From an uncultured Acidobacteriaceae bacterium (GTDB taxonomy: Bacteria; Acidobacteriota; Terriglobia; Terriglobales; Acidobacteriaceae): a stretch of 64,000 nt of DNA. The notes below the pieces were generated by a model. The model made no database searches, had not been told where the DNA came from, and saw nothing but the letters and a program-made list of their open reading frames with translations. The position numbers and the translations under genes are program-made. Position 1 is the stretch's first letter. Each line of letters begins with the position of its first letter. Below are positions 17,286 through 26,445 of this stretch, piece by piece. The DNA lies in the NCBI GenBank assembly GCA_903828675.1, contig CAIKND010000042.1, positions 1 through 64,000 of the forward strand. Reading direction: 5' to 3'.

Positions 17286-18242
17286 TTATTCCACGCCGGG
17301 AAAGACGGGAGCGATTGCGTCCAAAGGAAAGCCCAGGCGCCTCCACTCGTCGAAGCCGCCGCGCAGGGGGCGTACGCGCTCGATGCCGAGCTTGTGCAGG
17401 GTCATGGCGGTTTTGGCGGCGGTGGCTTCACTGGGGCAGGTGCAGAAGAGGACGATGTCGCGGTCGCGGGGAATCTCCTGGTGGCGAGAGGCCAGGGCGT
17501 CTGGCGAGAAGTGGACCGCGCCGGGCAGCGTGAAAGGGTCAGGCAACAGCTCGAGTGGATGGCGCAGGTCGACGATGTAGACCGGCTCGCCGGCATCGAG
17601 TTGACGCTTCAGATCCTCAGGCTCGAGGCGTGCGGCTGCAAGTTCCTTGAGGATCATGCGGCGGCGAATGAGACGGGCGACGAAGAAGCCGACAATGCCC
17701 AGAATTAGGAGAGCACCGGAGAAACGGCTCGTCCAGTCGAGGAGGCTGGTGTCGTGGTTGAGCAGGTCGGCGAAGAAGCGGCCCAAGGCCAGCAGAGCTC
17801 CCACCCACAGGGCCGAGCCGATGCCATCAAAGAACAGGAAGCGGCCAAAGTTCATGCCGTTTTCGCCGGCTACGGGCGGGGCCAGAGTGGCCAGGCCGGG
17901 AACGAATTTGGCAATCATGAGGGTGACGCCGCGGCGGCGGCCAAACGAGTCCTGGGTGCGGCGGACGCAGGTGGTGGGCTCGAGCGAGAGCTTGCAGAGG
18001 ATGCGGAGGACGTGGTGGCCGTACCTGCGGCCGACGAGAAACCAGGCGCTGTCTGCCACCAGCGAGGCGGCGAGGCCGGCCAGCAAGGCGGCTGAAAAGC
18101 TGAGCTGGCCTTCGGCGGAGAGGGCTCCGGCAGCAAGCAGGACGGGCGCTGCCGGGAGGGGAATGCCGAGTTGCTCGACCATGACCCAGGCGAAGAGCAG
18201 CAGGTAGCCGTATACGAGCAGAATGTGAGTAGGTAAGGCCAT
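17286..18242 (-). CDS. DedA-family membrane protein fused to a rhodanese domain
   Basis: 318 residues. Residues ~1-195 form the DedA/VTT membrane region: LGIPLPAAPVLLAAGAL, RRYGHHVLR, then KFVPGLATLAPPVAGENGM, which is the conserved DedA signature. Several hydrophobic helices follow, up to ILGIVGFFVARLI. Residues ~205-315 are a rhodanese domain with VDLRHPLELL, the presumed active Cys267 in VLFCTCPSEATA, and the closing RPLRGGFDEWRRLGFP. DedA proteins are thought to move lipids or support membrane homeostasis. The fusion would place a sulfur-transfer or redox-sensing module on the cytoplasmic side. The gene ends convergent to the S53 peptidase. Confidence 0.9.
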   Translation of the reverse strand: MALPTHILLVYGYLLLFAWVMVEQLGIPLPAAPVLLAAGALSAEGQLSFSAALLAGLAASLVADSAWFLVGRRYGHHVLRILCKLSLEPTTCVRRTQDSFGRRRGVTLMIAKFVPGLATLAPPVAGENGMNFGRFLFFDGIGSALWVGALLALGRFFADLLNHDTSLLDWTSRFSGALLILGIVGFFVARLIRRRMILKELAAARLEPEDLKRQLDAGEPVYIVDLRHPLELLPDPFTLPGAVHFSPDALASRHQEIPRDRDIVLFCTCPSEATAAKTAMTLHKLGIERVRPLRGGFDEWRRLGFPLDAIAPVFPGVE

Positions 18243-18395
18243 CGGGGGAGCTTCCTGTCTTCGCTAGTTGAGAATGAGGCCGCCAGTTCCATATGCCCGG
18301 CTAGGCGAACTTGGGAACAGGCAAGCCTCTTTTTATCGGATGATTCATGGCGGGATTCGTTGCATACAAAGATGATCTGACACGGAATGCGCACG

Positions 18396-18422
18396 AAAAA
18401 GCCGCCGGTGGGCGGCCTTTTT
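18396..18422. terminator. Terminator after the PBP transpeptidase gene
   Basis: AAAAAGCCGCC, short loop, GGCGGCCTTTTT: a GC-rich stem with T-runs on both strands, 30 bp past the stop of the minus-strand PBP gene. Confidence 0.85.
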
Positions 18423-18451
18423 GTGGACGAGGTAGAAGTGGCGCGCGGTTG

Positions 18452-19783
18452 CTACTGCGAAGCTGCCTGAGTGGCTTCCACTGGCAGCTCGGGAGCGGTG
18501 GGCTGGGCGGCGGAGGCTTCCTGCTGGCTTTTGTTCGCGAAGTAGTTGCGATCCCAGAGGTTCTTGTAGAACTCGCCGGTCAGTTCCGCGGCGCGGGGGC
18601 CGAAGGTGGGCCGTCCGCCTTCAAGGAAGAAGACCGTCACCAGGCTGCCCTGGGGCGAGTCGGAGTAGGAGGCGAACCAGCCGAAGCGGGTTCCCTTGTC
18701 GGAACAGGTGCCGGTTTTGCCGAAGACGGGCAGTTCGTTGAAGTTGGCGCGCAGGCGGCGGGCCGTTCCGTACTCGACCGCACCGGCCATGCCGTCCTGA
18801 AGGTCGGGGACGTACTTGGCTATGTCGAGAGTGCGTTTTACCTTTGGCTCCATAGCCGCAGCTTCAGCCTGGGTGGTGGGATGCTGCAGGTAGTAGAGGG
18901 TTCCGCCGTTGGCGATTGCGGCTACGTAGGCGCCCAATTGCAACGGGGTGAGGGAGACGCCCTGACCGAAGCTGCACATGCGGCCCACTCCGCCCTCGGA
19001 GGCAGGCAGTTCCTTGTCAGGATACTGACCGAGTTGCTCACCTTGGATGTGGTAGCCGGCAAGCTCGCCGAGTCCGAACTGGTTGGCGTAACGGCGCACA
19101 CGCTCGAAGCCCAGTTCACGGCCCAACTCCTCGAAATAGAGGTTATTGCTCTTGGCGAGCGCCTGGGTCATGTTCATGCGGAAGCCGGCAAGCTGAACCG
19201 GGGTGTCGCGGGTGACCAGCCCTTCAGACAAGGCCGCCATGGCGACTGTGATTTTGATGGTGGAGCAAGGCTCGGCACCGGGCGAGAGGGCCAGCTTCTG
19301 GTTGACCATGGCGAGGATGCGACCGTTGGAGGGATCGATGACCACGGCTGTGCCGTTCATGTCGCCGAGGGCGTCAATGGCTGCCTGGCGGACCAAGGGA
19401 TCTTCGCCGGCCGTAATATCACCGGCAAAAATGTCGCCCTGGGCAAAGGAACTGGCTGTAAAGCGCTCGGAAAAACGATGGCGGCGGGAGGTTAGAGCCA
19501 CTCGTCGCGCACTGGCTCTTCCTTTGCCTCTTGCAGTCAGTCTAGCTTCCTGCCTGGGCGACGCATCATTGGCAGCGACACGGGCTTTGGTGGACTTGGC
19601 CGCAGGCTGGGCGGCATGAGCCGCGGTGTGAGGCTTGGCGGCATGGCGGGACTGGGCCAGATGCTGTTCCGTTGACCGGCTATGGCGTAACGTGTGCGGA
19701 GCATTCAACGCCAGCACACCTCCAGAACCTGCGACAGTACCAACCAAGGCCAATCCAATTGCCCAAACGCGAGACATCTTCAT
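18452..19783 (-). CDS. Penicillin-binding transpeptidase domain protein
   Basis: 443 residues. An N-terminal hydrophobic segment (WAIGLALVGTVAGSGGVLAL) is followed by an Ala/Lys/Arg-rich linker of ~90 residues. The transpeptidase domain then carries the three penicilloyl-serine motifs: STIK at 174-177, SNN at 212-214 and KTG at 356-358. Blocks DPSNGRILAMVNQ and QGVSLTPLQLGAYVAAIANGG are typical of class B PBPs. It is shorter than FtsI or PBP2 and lacks their N-terminal non-catalytic domain, so it is not an ordinary ftsI. It acts in the periplasm on peptidoglycan cross-links or as a related sensor. It lies downstream of ftsZ on the same strand, 300 bp away. Confidence 0.85.
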   Translation of the reverse strand: MKMSRVWAIGLALVGTVAGSGGVLALNAPHTLRHSRSTEQHLAQSRHAAKPHTAAHAAQPAAKSTKARVAANDASPRQEARLTARGKGRASARRVALTSRRHRFSERFTASSFAQGDIFAGDITAGEDPLVRQAAIDALGDMNGTAVVIDPSNGRILAMVNQKLALSPGAEPCSTIKITVAMAALSEGLVTRDTPVQLAGFRMNMTQALAKSNNLYFEELGRELGFERVRRYANQFGLGELAGYHIQGEQLGQYPDKELPASEGGVGRMCSFGQGVSLTPLQLGAYVAAIANGGTLYYLQHPTTQAEAAAMEPKVKRTLDIAKYVPDLQDGMAGAVEYGTARRLRANFNELPVFGKTGTCSDKGTRFGWFASYSDSPQGSLVTVFFLEGGRPTFGPRAAELTGEFYKNLWDRNYFANKSQQEASAAQPTAPELPVEATQAASQ

Positions 19784-20084
19784 CCAGCCAACATCCTCTC
19801 AACGATGGATTATGTGTCGTACGTCTACCCTTGGGCGGCGCACTTCTTTCGTGGAACCCTTACCACTTTTCGGCCAATCTGCGGGTTGGCTTACTATTCC
19901 AGACGTTTTAGCTCGCCCGATGTGACTCTGATCACCGGCAAATCAAGACCTTGCAAACAAGCACATTACACAAAAAGACACCGCTACAGTTTTAAAAACC
20001 GCAAACAGGCCCGTTTTTCAAGAGCTATATTGCACTATACAGCCCCTGAAACCGAATGGAAATGCCCCCAAAGCCGCAGGGATT
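19784..20084. other. Gap between ftsZ and the PBP gene
   Basis: About 300 bp of AT-richer DNA, which should carry the promoter of the PBP gene. Just past the ftsZ stop there is a possible weak hairpin (GCAGG...CCTGC near 20070-20100), but no clear T-run. No gene or repeat family recognised. Confidence 0.4.
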
Positions 20085-21572
20085 CTAAAACTGCAACCTG
20101 CGCATAAACGCGGGAACGTCCAAATCCCGATGCTCTGCCTCTTCCCCTTCAGTGAACAGGGATACCGCGTGCGAGGCTACCTGCTCCTCGGGTTCAACTT
20201 CAGCATTGTGGCTGACGGGAAAATCGCCGGCATAGTCCCTAGGCGGAAGGCTGTGGGCGTGCTCTTCAGACATTTCGGCGAACTGGGGAGCGGATCCCGT
20301 CTCCTGGTCTTCTTCCAATTCCGAGACCGTCTCGACGGCAGGTTTTGCGGGAGTGGGCGCCACGGTCACGGTGGTGGCCACGGCCGGCTGCGAGGAGGAG
20401 AAGTAGAAGGACTGGTCGGACTCTTCCTCTTCGTCCTGGCTCTGGAAGCGGGCTGGGCCGGGCGCGGACTCGGCAGCCGTCTCATGGAGCCAATTCTGAG
20501 GCGCTTCCAAGGGCACTGAGACGAGAGGGACAGAGACGAGCGGCGCTTCCTCGACGCTCAACATGCGGGCGCGCCGTTCGGGCATCTGATCTCGGAAGCC
20601 GGTAGCGATGACGGTGATCTTGACTTCTTCGCCCATTTTTTCGTCGAGCACTGCGCCGAAGATGATGTTGGCGTCTTCGTGCGCGGCGGACTGGATGAGC
20701 GACGAAGCCTCGTTCACTTCAGAGAGCTTGAGCGAGCTCGAGCCGGTGATGTTGATGAGGATGCCGCGGGCGCCGTCGATTGCGCCGGCCTCGAGCAGCG
20801 GAGAGGCCATGGCCGCCTGCGCCGCTTCAATGGCGCGATTCGAGCCCGAGCGCACCGCCGTGCCCATCACCGCGTGACCCATGCCGGCCATGGTGGTTTT
20901 TACGTCGGCAAAGTCGCGGTTGATGATGCCGGGGATGGTGATGATGTCGCTGATTCCCTGGACGCCCTGGCGGAGCACGTCGTCGGCGATGCGGAAACTC
21001 TCAAAGAAGCCGGCATCCTTGGCAACGGCGAGCAGCTTTTCGTTGGGAATCACGATCATGGTGTCGACGCTCTCGAGCAGCTCTTTCAAGCCTCGCTCGG
21101 CCTGCTGGAGGCGGCGCTTGCCCTCGAAGGCGAAGGGGCGGGTGATGACGGCGACGGTGAGGATGCCCATCTCGCTGGCCAGCGAAGCAATGACCGGGGC
21201 AGCTCCGGTGCCGGTGCCGCCGCCGAGACCGGCGGTGACGAAGACCATGTCGGCGCCTTCAAGCGCCTCGATGATTTTTTCAGAATCTTCAAGGGCGGCG
21301 CGACGGCCCACGTCAGGGTTGGCTCCGGCGCCAAGGCCGAGGGTAAGGCGGACGCCGAGTTGCAGCTTGACGGGAGCCTGGGAAAGCTTGAGGGCCTGCA
21401 CGTCGGTGTTGGCGGCGATAAACTCCACGCCTTCCATATGCGCCTGGATCATGCGGTTGACGGCATTGCCGCCGCCGCCGCCCACGCCAATTACCTTGAT
21501 GCGAGCTCCGCGCACGGGCTCGTCGTGATACTGGATGCGCATTTCTCCGGCTTCGTTTCTCTGCTCTTCCAT
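20085..21572 (-). CDS. ftsZ: Cell division GTPase FtsZ
   Basis: 495 residues. The tubulin signature GGGTGTG is at residues 117-123, after [17 protein letters not shown] and [11 protein letters not shown]. The T7 loop region [11 protein letters not shown] is present. The C-terminal ~150 residues are an acidic, low-complexity linker longer than in E. coli FtsZ (383 aa). It ends in [11 protein letters not shown], the conserved tail that binds FtsA and other partners. FtsZ polymerises into the division ring. The gene follows ftsA by 42 bp in the usual ftsQ-ftsA-ftsZ order. Confidence 0.97.
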   Translation of the reverse strand: MEEQRNEAGEMRIQYHDEPVRGARIKVIGVGGGGGNAVNRMIQAHMEGVEFIAANTDVQALKLSQAPVKLQLGVRLTLGLGAGANPDVGRRAALEDSEKIIEALEGADMVFVTAGLGGGTGTGAAPVIASLASEMGILTVAVITRPFAFEGKRRLQQAERGLKELLESVDTMIVIPNEKLLAVAKDAGFFESFRIADDVLRQGVQGISDIITIPGIINRDFADVKTTMAGMGHAVMGTAVRSGSNRAIEAAQAAMASPLLEAGAIDGARGILINITGSSSLKLSEVNEASSLIQSAAHEDANIIFGAVLDEKMGEEVKITVIATGFRDQMPERRARMLSVEEAPLVSVPLVSVPLEAPQNWLHETAAESAPGPARFQSQDEEEESDQSFYFSSSQPAVATTVTVAPTPAKPAVETVSELEEDQETGSAPQFAEMSEEHAHSLPPRDYAGDFPVSHNAEVEPEEQVASHAVSLFTEGEEAEHRDLDVPAFMRRLQF

Positions 21573-21614
21573 CTTGGTTCCGGCCTCCTGTTGATTTGCT
21601 CGACGTGCGAACGG

Positions 21615-22832
21615 TTAAAAGCTAGCTGCAAACATGGCGCGCAGCTTGGCGCGAAAACTATTGTTTTCCGCAGCCCTGGTCATGCGGGTGCGGTGTGCGT
21701 ACAAAACCATGCCGATGGTGGTGGCAAAAGCGGGGTGAACCAGTTCGCCGGGCATGTGGGATAGACGGACCGGCATACCGGTCCGCGCGGGAACGCGCAA
21801 CTGGCTCTCAGTCACGTCGAGCATTCCCGGGAGCATGGCCCCGCCTCCGGTGAGAACGCAACCAGCGCCCAGGGCATCGAGCACGCCGCCCTGGCGCAGG
21901 CTGTCCTTTACAAAGCACATGAGTTCGCGGGCGCGTGGCTCGAGGATTTCCGCGATCGTACGCAGGCGCAGAATCTGCGGCTGGGGATTGGCGATTTCGA
22001 TCTCAGCCTGCTGCGGCACGGCCGTAACGACGGCGTTTCCAAACTGGCGCTTCAACTCCTCAGCCTGGGCCACGGGCATTTGCAGGCCGATTGCGAGGTC
22101 GTTGGTGAAGTGCGCTCCGCCGATGGGAACCGACGCCGTATGGGCCACGGTGCCCTCGAAAAACACCACCATGTCGCTGGAATGAGCGCCGATGTCAAGC
22201 AGGCAAACGCCCAGTTCCCTCTCGTCGGGCGAGAGGGTGGCCTCGGCTGCTGCAATGGACTCGAGCACGGCCATCGAGACCTCAAGCCCGGCCCGATTGG
22301 CGCATGTGACGGTGCTTTGAAAAGCGCTGCCGGAGCAGGTGGCGATGTGGAGATCCACCTCAAGCTGCGCGCCCACCATGCCGACGGGGTCAAAGATGCC
22401 GGGCTGGTCATCAAGGATGAACTGACGCCGCAAAAGGTGGAGAATTTCGCGATCGGGCGGGAGCACTATGGAGCGGGCACGGCCCACGGCGGTGTGTACA
22501 TCCTCGGCGGTAATCTCGCGCATTCGATTGCCCAGCGTGAATCCGCCATTGGTATTGATTCCGCGAATATGCGGGCCGCCCGCGCCTACGACGCACTCAT
22601 CGATGTTGGCGCGCGCCATGCGTTCGGCCTGCTCGTTGGCGGCTTTGACCGCCTTGGCCGCCGGGGCCAGATCGGCGATGAGCCCCTTGCGCATGCCCGC
22701 CGACTCGACCACGCCGTGGCCGCGATAGCGAAGCGCGCCCTCATTGAGGTCCACGGCCAGGACGCGGGTGAACGCGCTTCCGATGTCGAGCGCCACGATC
22801 ATGCTGTCCTGCTTCTGGCTCATGATGCTCAC
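21615..22832 (-). CDS. ftsA: Cell division protein FtsA
   Basis: 405 residues, actin/HSP70-type ATPase. The N-terminus has MIVALDIGSAFTRVLAVD (phosphate-1 loop). The middle has GVCLLDIGAHSSDMVVFFEG (phosphate-2) and the C-terminal part has GCVLTGGGAMLPGM (adenosine motif). FtsA tethers FtsZ to the membrane and recruits later division proteins. The C-terminus KLRAMFAASF is the expected short amphipathic membrane helix. The GTG start overlaps the ftsQ stop by 4 bp (GTGA), suggesting translational coupling. Confidence 0.95.
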   Translation of the reverse strand: MSIMSQKQDSMIVALDIGSAFTRVLAVDLNEGALRYRGHGVVESAGMRKGLIADLAPAAKAVKAANEQAERMARANIDECVVGAGGPHIRGINTNGGFTLGNRMREITAEDVHTAVGRARSIVLPPDREILHLLRRQFILDDQPGIFDPVGMVGAQLEVDLHIATCSGSAFQSTVTCANRAGLEVSMAVLESIAAAEATLSPDERELGVCLLDIGAHSSDMVVFFEGTVAHTASVPIGGAHFTNDLAIGLQMPVAQAEELKRQFGNAVVTAVPQQAEIEIANPQPQILRLRTIAEILEPRARELMCFVKDSLRQGGVLDALGAGCVLTGGGAMLPGMLDVTESQLRVPARTGMPVRLSHMPGELVHPAFATTIGMVLYAHRTRMTRAAENNSFRAKLRAMFAASF

Positions 22833-24190
22833 TGGCCTTCTGTCGCGGCGACGGCCGGGCGTGGTGCGGGAGAAGGTTTCCGCCTGTTGACGTAGAGCGC
22901 GACGCGTTTTGCCTCCGCGCGTTTCCTGGCTTCTTTCGCTGCTTTGCTTTTTGCCGCCTTGCTCGGAGCGGCGATTGTCTTGACCTTAGCGGAGCTATTT
23001 CCGGCAGACTTTGGCCCCGGCTTTGCTGGCGGCGTCTTGCCCTTTGCGGCTCCGCCTGGGGTAATTTTGGACGGAACAGCCTTGGCCGCGGGCTTACCCG
23101 AGGCAGGTTTCGGCTTGGCCGGGGGATCATTTGCCAAATCCTTGACGGGCGGCTTGGCGGCACTGGTCTCCGCGCCCGTGGCCGGTTCTGCTTTGGTAAC
23201 TCCCGAGGCCATCTCGAGCACTACCTGCTGGTCGTAGCGCAGATCTACCGCCGCCAGCTTGGGATACTGCTGCCGCCACTCCGTAATGTGTGCTTTATAG
23301 CGCTGGTAACGTTCGAGGAAGCGGTCTTCGCCGAAGTGAGCGAGGATGTCTTCGCCCTGCTCGGGCATGAGCACACGCGCATCCTCGGGATCGGTGAGGT
23401 CGATCTCGGAGATCTGCTCAGAAAATTTCTGGTTATTGGCGTCCAGTTCCGCCATCAGCCGGGCGTACATCGCCATCCTCGCCTTGCGGGAGGCGGCTGG
23501 GTCGCCGGGATCGATTCCTGTGACCACCGGGAACGAATAATGACGCTCGGCCATGGTTCCGGCGGGCATGGTGAGCAGAACCCCATTGGCGTCAACGAGG
23601 CCAATCTGCTGGCCCTGGCGCGTAAACGCTACGGGCTGCCTCTCGACAACCTGAACCCGAATCTGGTCAGGGAGCACGCGCATGACGGTGGCCCGTTCCA
23701 CCCAGGGGATGGCCTCAAGCTGCTTGCGCCGCTCGGCCAGGGGAACGAAGAAGACGTTGCGCCCGATGTCCTCGCCGAAGACCGGGAGCATCTCGGCGCG
23801 AGTGACCTCGGCCAGCCCGGCGGCCTGGATGTTGCCAGCTCCGGTAATGCGGAAGCGCGCGTCGCGTTCGAGATAAGTCTTGAGCAGATAGCTGGCGGTA
23901 CCCAGGCAACCCAGAACCACGAGTGCGGCAAGGGCGAGAAAGACGCGACCCACGGTGCTTGAAGGCCTCCACCAGGGACGGGGAGGCGCGTCGAAGCGCG
24001 ATGTGCCGGAGTGGCCCCATTCTGAGCGCGCAGCGTCGTCCCCGTCGGGGTCCTGCATATCCAGCGGCATGCCGGGCAACGCGCGCCCCGACCGGGGCAC
24101 ACTTTGCTGCATGCGCCGAACGCGGGCCTCCGCGGGCGCTTCATCCTCCCAAATGGAAGGCCGAGTTGTTGTATTGCTTTGATTCATCAC
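22829..24190 (-). CDS. ftsQ: Cell division protein FtsQ with long C-terminal extension
   Basis: 453 residues. A cytoplasmic region of ~75 residues with acidic stretches precedes one membrane helix (VGRVFLALAALVVLGCLGTASYLL). A POTRA domain follows (FRITGAGNIQAAGLAEVTR), then the FtsQ beta domain (VERATVMRVLPDQIRVQVVERQPVAF and AVDLRYDQQVVLE). From about residue 330 the protein is a Lys/Ala/Pro-rich tail of ~120 residues, which is not part of the standard FtsQ fold. FtsQ links the early ring to FtsB/FtsL in the periplasm. The gene sits before ftsA with a 4 bp overlap. Confidence 0.9.
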   Translation of the reverse strand: MMNQSNTTTRPSIWEDEAPAEARVRRMQQSVPRSGRALPGMPLDMQDPDGDDAARSEWGHSGTSRFDAPPRPWWRPSSTVGRVFLALAALVVLGCLGTASYLLKTYLERDARFRITGAGNIQAAGLAEVTRAEMLPVFGEDIGRNVFFVPLAERRKQLEAIPWVERATVMRVLPDQIRVQVVERQPVAFTRQGQQIGLVDANGVLLTMPAGTMAERHYSFPVVTGIDPGDPAASRKARMAMYARLMAELDANNQKFSEQISEIDLTDPEDARVLMPEQGEDILAHFGEDRFLERYQRYKAHITEWRQQYPKLAAVDLRYDQQVVLEMASGVTKAEPATGAETSAAKPPVKDLANDPPAKPKPASGKPAAKAVPSKITPGGAAKGKTPPAKPGPKSAGNSSAKVKTIAAPSKAAKSKAAKEARKRAEAKRVALYVNRRKPSPAPRPAVAATEGQ

Positions 24191-24359
24191 GCCCGAGCAA
24201 GGTCGTGAGAGTCGCCAGATTTCACTATATCCCGGGTGCGCACGGCAGATTTCCTAACAAGTGCAAGGGGGAATCCGTGGGGTTACGGGCGGTATTGCTT
24301 TCAAACAGTTTAGCGATGCCCAAGCCGGAAATCAGGTGATCATGAGTTTGGGAGGACAT

Positions 24360-24977
24360 TCATGCGGTGGCTTTGTTTCTTCGTTTTCTGAGGACCCAGG
24401 TGGTCATGCAGCGATGATCTTGCACAATGGTGGTCTTGAGCGGGTCGAGGAGGACGGCGTCCAGTTCCTCGGTCAAGTCGAGGAGCATTTCCTCATCGAC
24501 AAGGAACCAGTTGGAGCCGTCCGGAATTCTGAAGATGTTGCCGCGGATTCGTTCGAAGTCCATTCCGATGCGAGAGCCTAAGCGGCAGAAGAGCATGCCT
24601 CCGGGTTTCAAGACTCGCCAGAGTTCAGCCAGCATAGCTCGGAAGTGCTGTTCGTCCCGTGCAAAATGAAGCACTGCATTGCAGAGGACGACATCCGCGA
24701 GCCCGTCGGGGAAAGGCATTTGCTCGATCGGGCCTGCCTGGAAGTTCTGGGGCGGCAAGCCGGTCTGGAGCGATGCTGAGAGCTTGCGAACGTGGCCTAC
24801 GGCTTCGGCATCGGCGTCGAGGGCGAAGACCTGGCAGCCCTGACGCAACAGATGGACGAGGTTGCGGCCGTAACCGCATCCGGCGTCAAGCACGCACATG
24901 CCGGGCTCGATGTTCCCGCGCAGGATTTGATCGAATACGTAGATGTCGATCTGGCCGAATTGTTCTTGAATGTCCAA
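24360..24977 (-). CDS. Class I SAM-dependent methyltransferase in the dcw cluster
   Basis: 205 residues. TTG start with GGAG 5 nt upstream. The SAM-binding motif CVLDAGCGYGRNLVHLL lies at residues ~27-43, motif II at VFALDADAEAVGHV, and the motif IV region at FPDGLADVVLCNAVLHFARD. The rest, RVLKPGGMLFCRLGS, is also typical. Substrate unknown. It lies between murC (33 bp) and ftsQ (170 bp) on the same strand. In many bacteria murB and/or ddl occupy this place; neither is present. It might act on a cell-wall precursor, but that is only a guess from position. Confidence 0.85.
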   Translation of the reverse strand: MDIQEQFGQIDIYVFDQILRGNIEPGMCVLDAGCGYGRNLVHLLRQGCQVFALDADAEAVGHVRKLSASLQTGLPPQNFQAGPIEQMPFPDGLADVVLCNAVLHFARDEQHFRAMLAELWRVLKPGGMLFCRLGSRIGMDFERIRGNIFRIPDGSNWFLVDEEMLLDLTEELDAVLLDPLKTTIVQDHRCMTTWVLRKRRNKATA

Positions 24978-25010
24978 GGTGACTCCGCTTTCGAGCTTGT
25001 TCCGATTTAC

Positions 25011-26375
25011 TCAAGCTTCAAGCGCGGCCAGGATTTGCGGAGCCAATTGGCTGACGCTGCCTGCGCCGAGGGTGAGAATCAGGTCACCTTCGCGGACTGA
25101 AGCCGCAACCAACTGGACGGCGGCGCCAAACTCGGTGACAAAGTGCACGGTTGGCCCCTGTATGCCGCTTGCGAGACGCTCGGCGGTTACGCCGGGGATG
25201 GGTTCCTCACTGGCGGCGTAGATGGGGAGAACGATGACGCTGTCCGCATCCTTGAACGCGGTGCTGAACTGGTCCATGAGGTCGAGGGTGCGCGAGTAAC
25301 GGTGGGGCTGGAAGACGACGTGGATCTTGTGGTGTCCGCACTCGCGGGCGGCGGCGAGGGTGGCGCGAATTTCGGTGGGATGGTGGCCGTAGTCGTCCAC
25401 GACGGTGACGCCGCGGGCGATGCCGCGCTGCTGGAAGCGCCGGTCGACGCCGCGGAAGTGGCCGAGGCCCTCGGCGATTTTATCGGCGGGAACTTCAAGC
25501 TGGCGGGCGATGGCGACGGCGGCGGTGGCGTTGAGTACGTTGTGGCGTCCGGGGACGTGGAGCTCGAACGGGCCGAGCGGCCCCTCGGCGGTGTTGACCA
25601 GGAAGCGGGCGAAACGGCCGACTTCCGCCTCAAGGAACTCGAGGCGGAAGTCGGCCTCAGGAGATTCGCCGTAGGTGAAGATGCGGCGGCGGGCGCGGGG
25701 CAGAATGGCCTTGAGCAGAGGGTTATCGATGCAAGCGGTGACGGCGCCGTAGAACGGCACCTTGTCCATGAAGTCGAGATAGGCGCGCTCGACGTCGGCC
25801 ATGTCGTGGTAGCAGTCCATGTGCTCGCGGTCGAGGTTGGTGACCACGGCGAGGATGGGCGAGAGCTTGAGGAAGGAGCGGTCGCTCTCATCGGCTTCGG
25901 CAACCAGATATTGAGTGGTTCCGAGGCGGGCGTTGGAGCCGAGCGCATCGACGCGGCCTCCGACTACGACGGTGGGATCGAGGCCGCCGGCAGTGAGAAC
26001 CGAGGCGACCATGGAAGTGGTGGTGGTCTTGCCGTGCATGCCGGCGATGGCGATGCCGTACTTGAGGCGCATGAGTTCGGCCAGCATTTCGGCGCGCTGA
26101 ATGACGGGAATCTTGCGGGCGTGGGCCTCAACGACTTCAGGATTTGCGGAACCGACAGCGGAACTGGTGACGACGACCGTGGCTCCGGCGACGTGGCCGG
26201 CTTCGTGGCCCTGGTAGATGGTGGCGCCCAGTTGGGCGAGGCGGTCGGTGACGGGGCCGCGGCGGAGATCGGAGCCGGAGACCTTCATGCCCAGACTGAG
26301 CAGGATCTCGGCAATGCCGCTCATGCCGATGCCGCCGATACCGATGAAGTGCGCGTGCTGGGAGGTGGCAAACAT
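25011..26375 (-). CDS. murC: UDP-N-acetylmuramate--L-alanine ligase MurC
   Basis: 454 residues. The N-terminal Rossmann motif HFIGIGGIGMSGIAEILL is specific to MurC. The ATP loop is GMHGKTTTTSMVASVL, followed by EADESDRSFL and the C-terminal domain with DDYGHHPTEIRATL and FQPHRYSRT. MurC adds L-alanine to UDP-MurNAc in the cytoplasm, the first amino acid of the stem peptide. In this window it is separated from murG by about 10 kb of unrelated genes. A short CAGTGGACAG-type repeat lies upstream of its start. Confidence 0.96.
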   Translation of the reverse strand: MFATSQHAHFIGIGGIGMSGIAEILLSLGMKVSGSDLRRGPVTDRLAQLGATIYQGHEAGHVAGATVVVTSSAVGSANPEVVEAHARKIPVIQRAEMLAELMRLKYGIAIAGMHGKTTTTSMVASVLTAGGLDPTVVVGGRVDALGSNARLGTTQYLVAEADESDRSFLKLSPILAVVTNLDREHMDCYHDMADVERAYLDFMDKVPFYGAVTACIDNPLLKAILPRARRRIFTYGESPEADFRLEFLEAEVGRFARFLVNTAEGPLGPFELHVPGRHNVLNATAAVAIARQLEVPADKIAEGLGHFRGVDRRFQQRGIARGVTVVDDYGHHPTEIRATLAAARECGHHKIHVVFQPHRYSRTLDLMDQFSTAFKDADSVIVLPIYAASEEPIPGVTAERLASGIQGPTVHFVTEFGAAVQLVAASVREGDLILTLGAGSVSQLAPQILAALEA

Positions 26376-26395
26376 GGGTGATGAAACTCAACTGT

Positions 26396-26436
26396 AACAG
26401 TGGACAGTGGGCAGTGGACAGCGGACAGACGTCAGA
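26396..26436. repeat. Short degenerate ACAGTGGACAG array
   Basis: Five or so units such as ACAGTGGACAG and GCAGTGGACAG lie between murC and the DUF3224 gene. Same general type as the arrays in the leu-ilv operon; no opposing half seen. Confidence 0.6.
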
Positions 26437-26445
26437 GAGCGGCGA

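Noticed and set aside
25143-26381. 412-residue plus-strand ORF opposite murC
   Set aside because: Shadow ORF; Gly/Val/Asp-rich without motifs.
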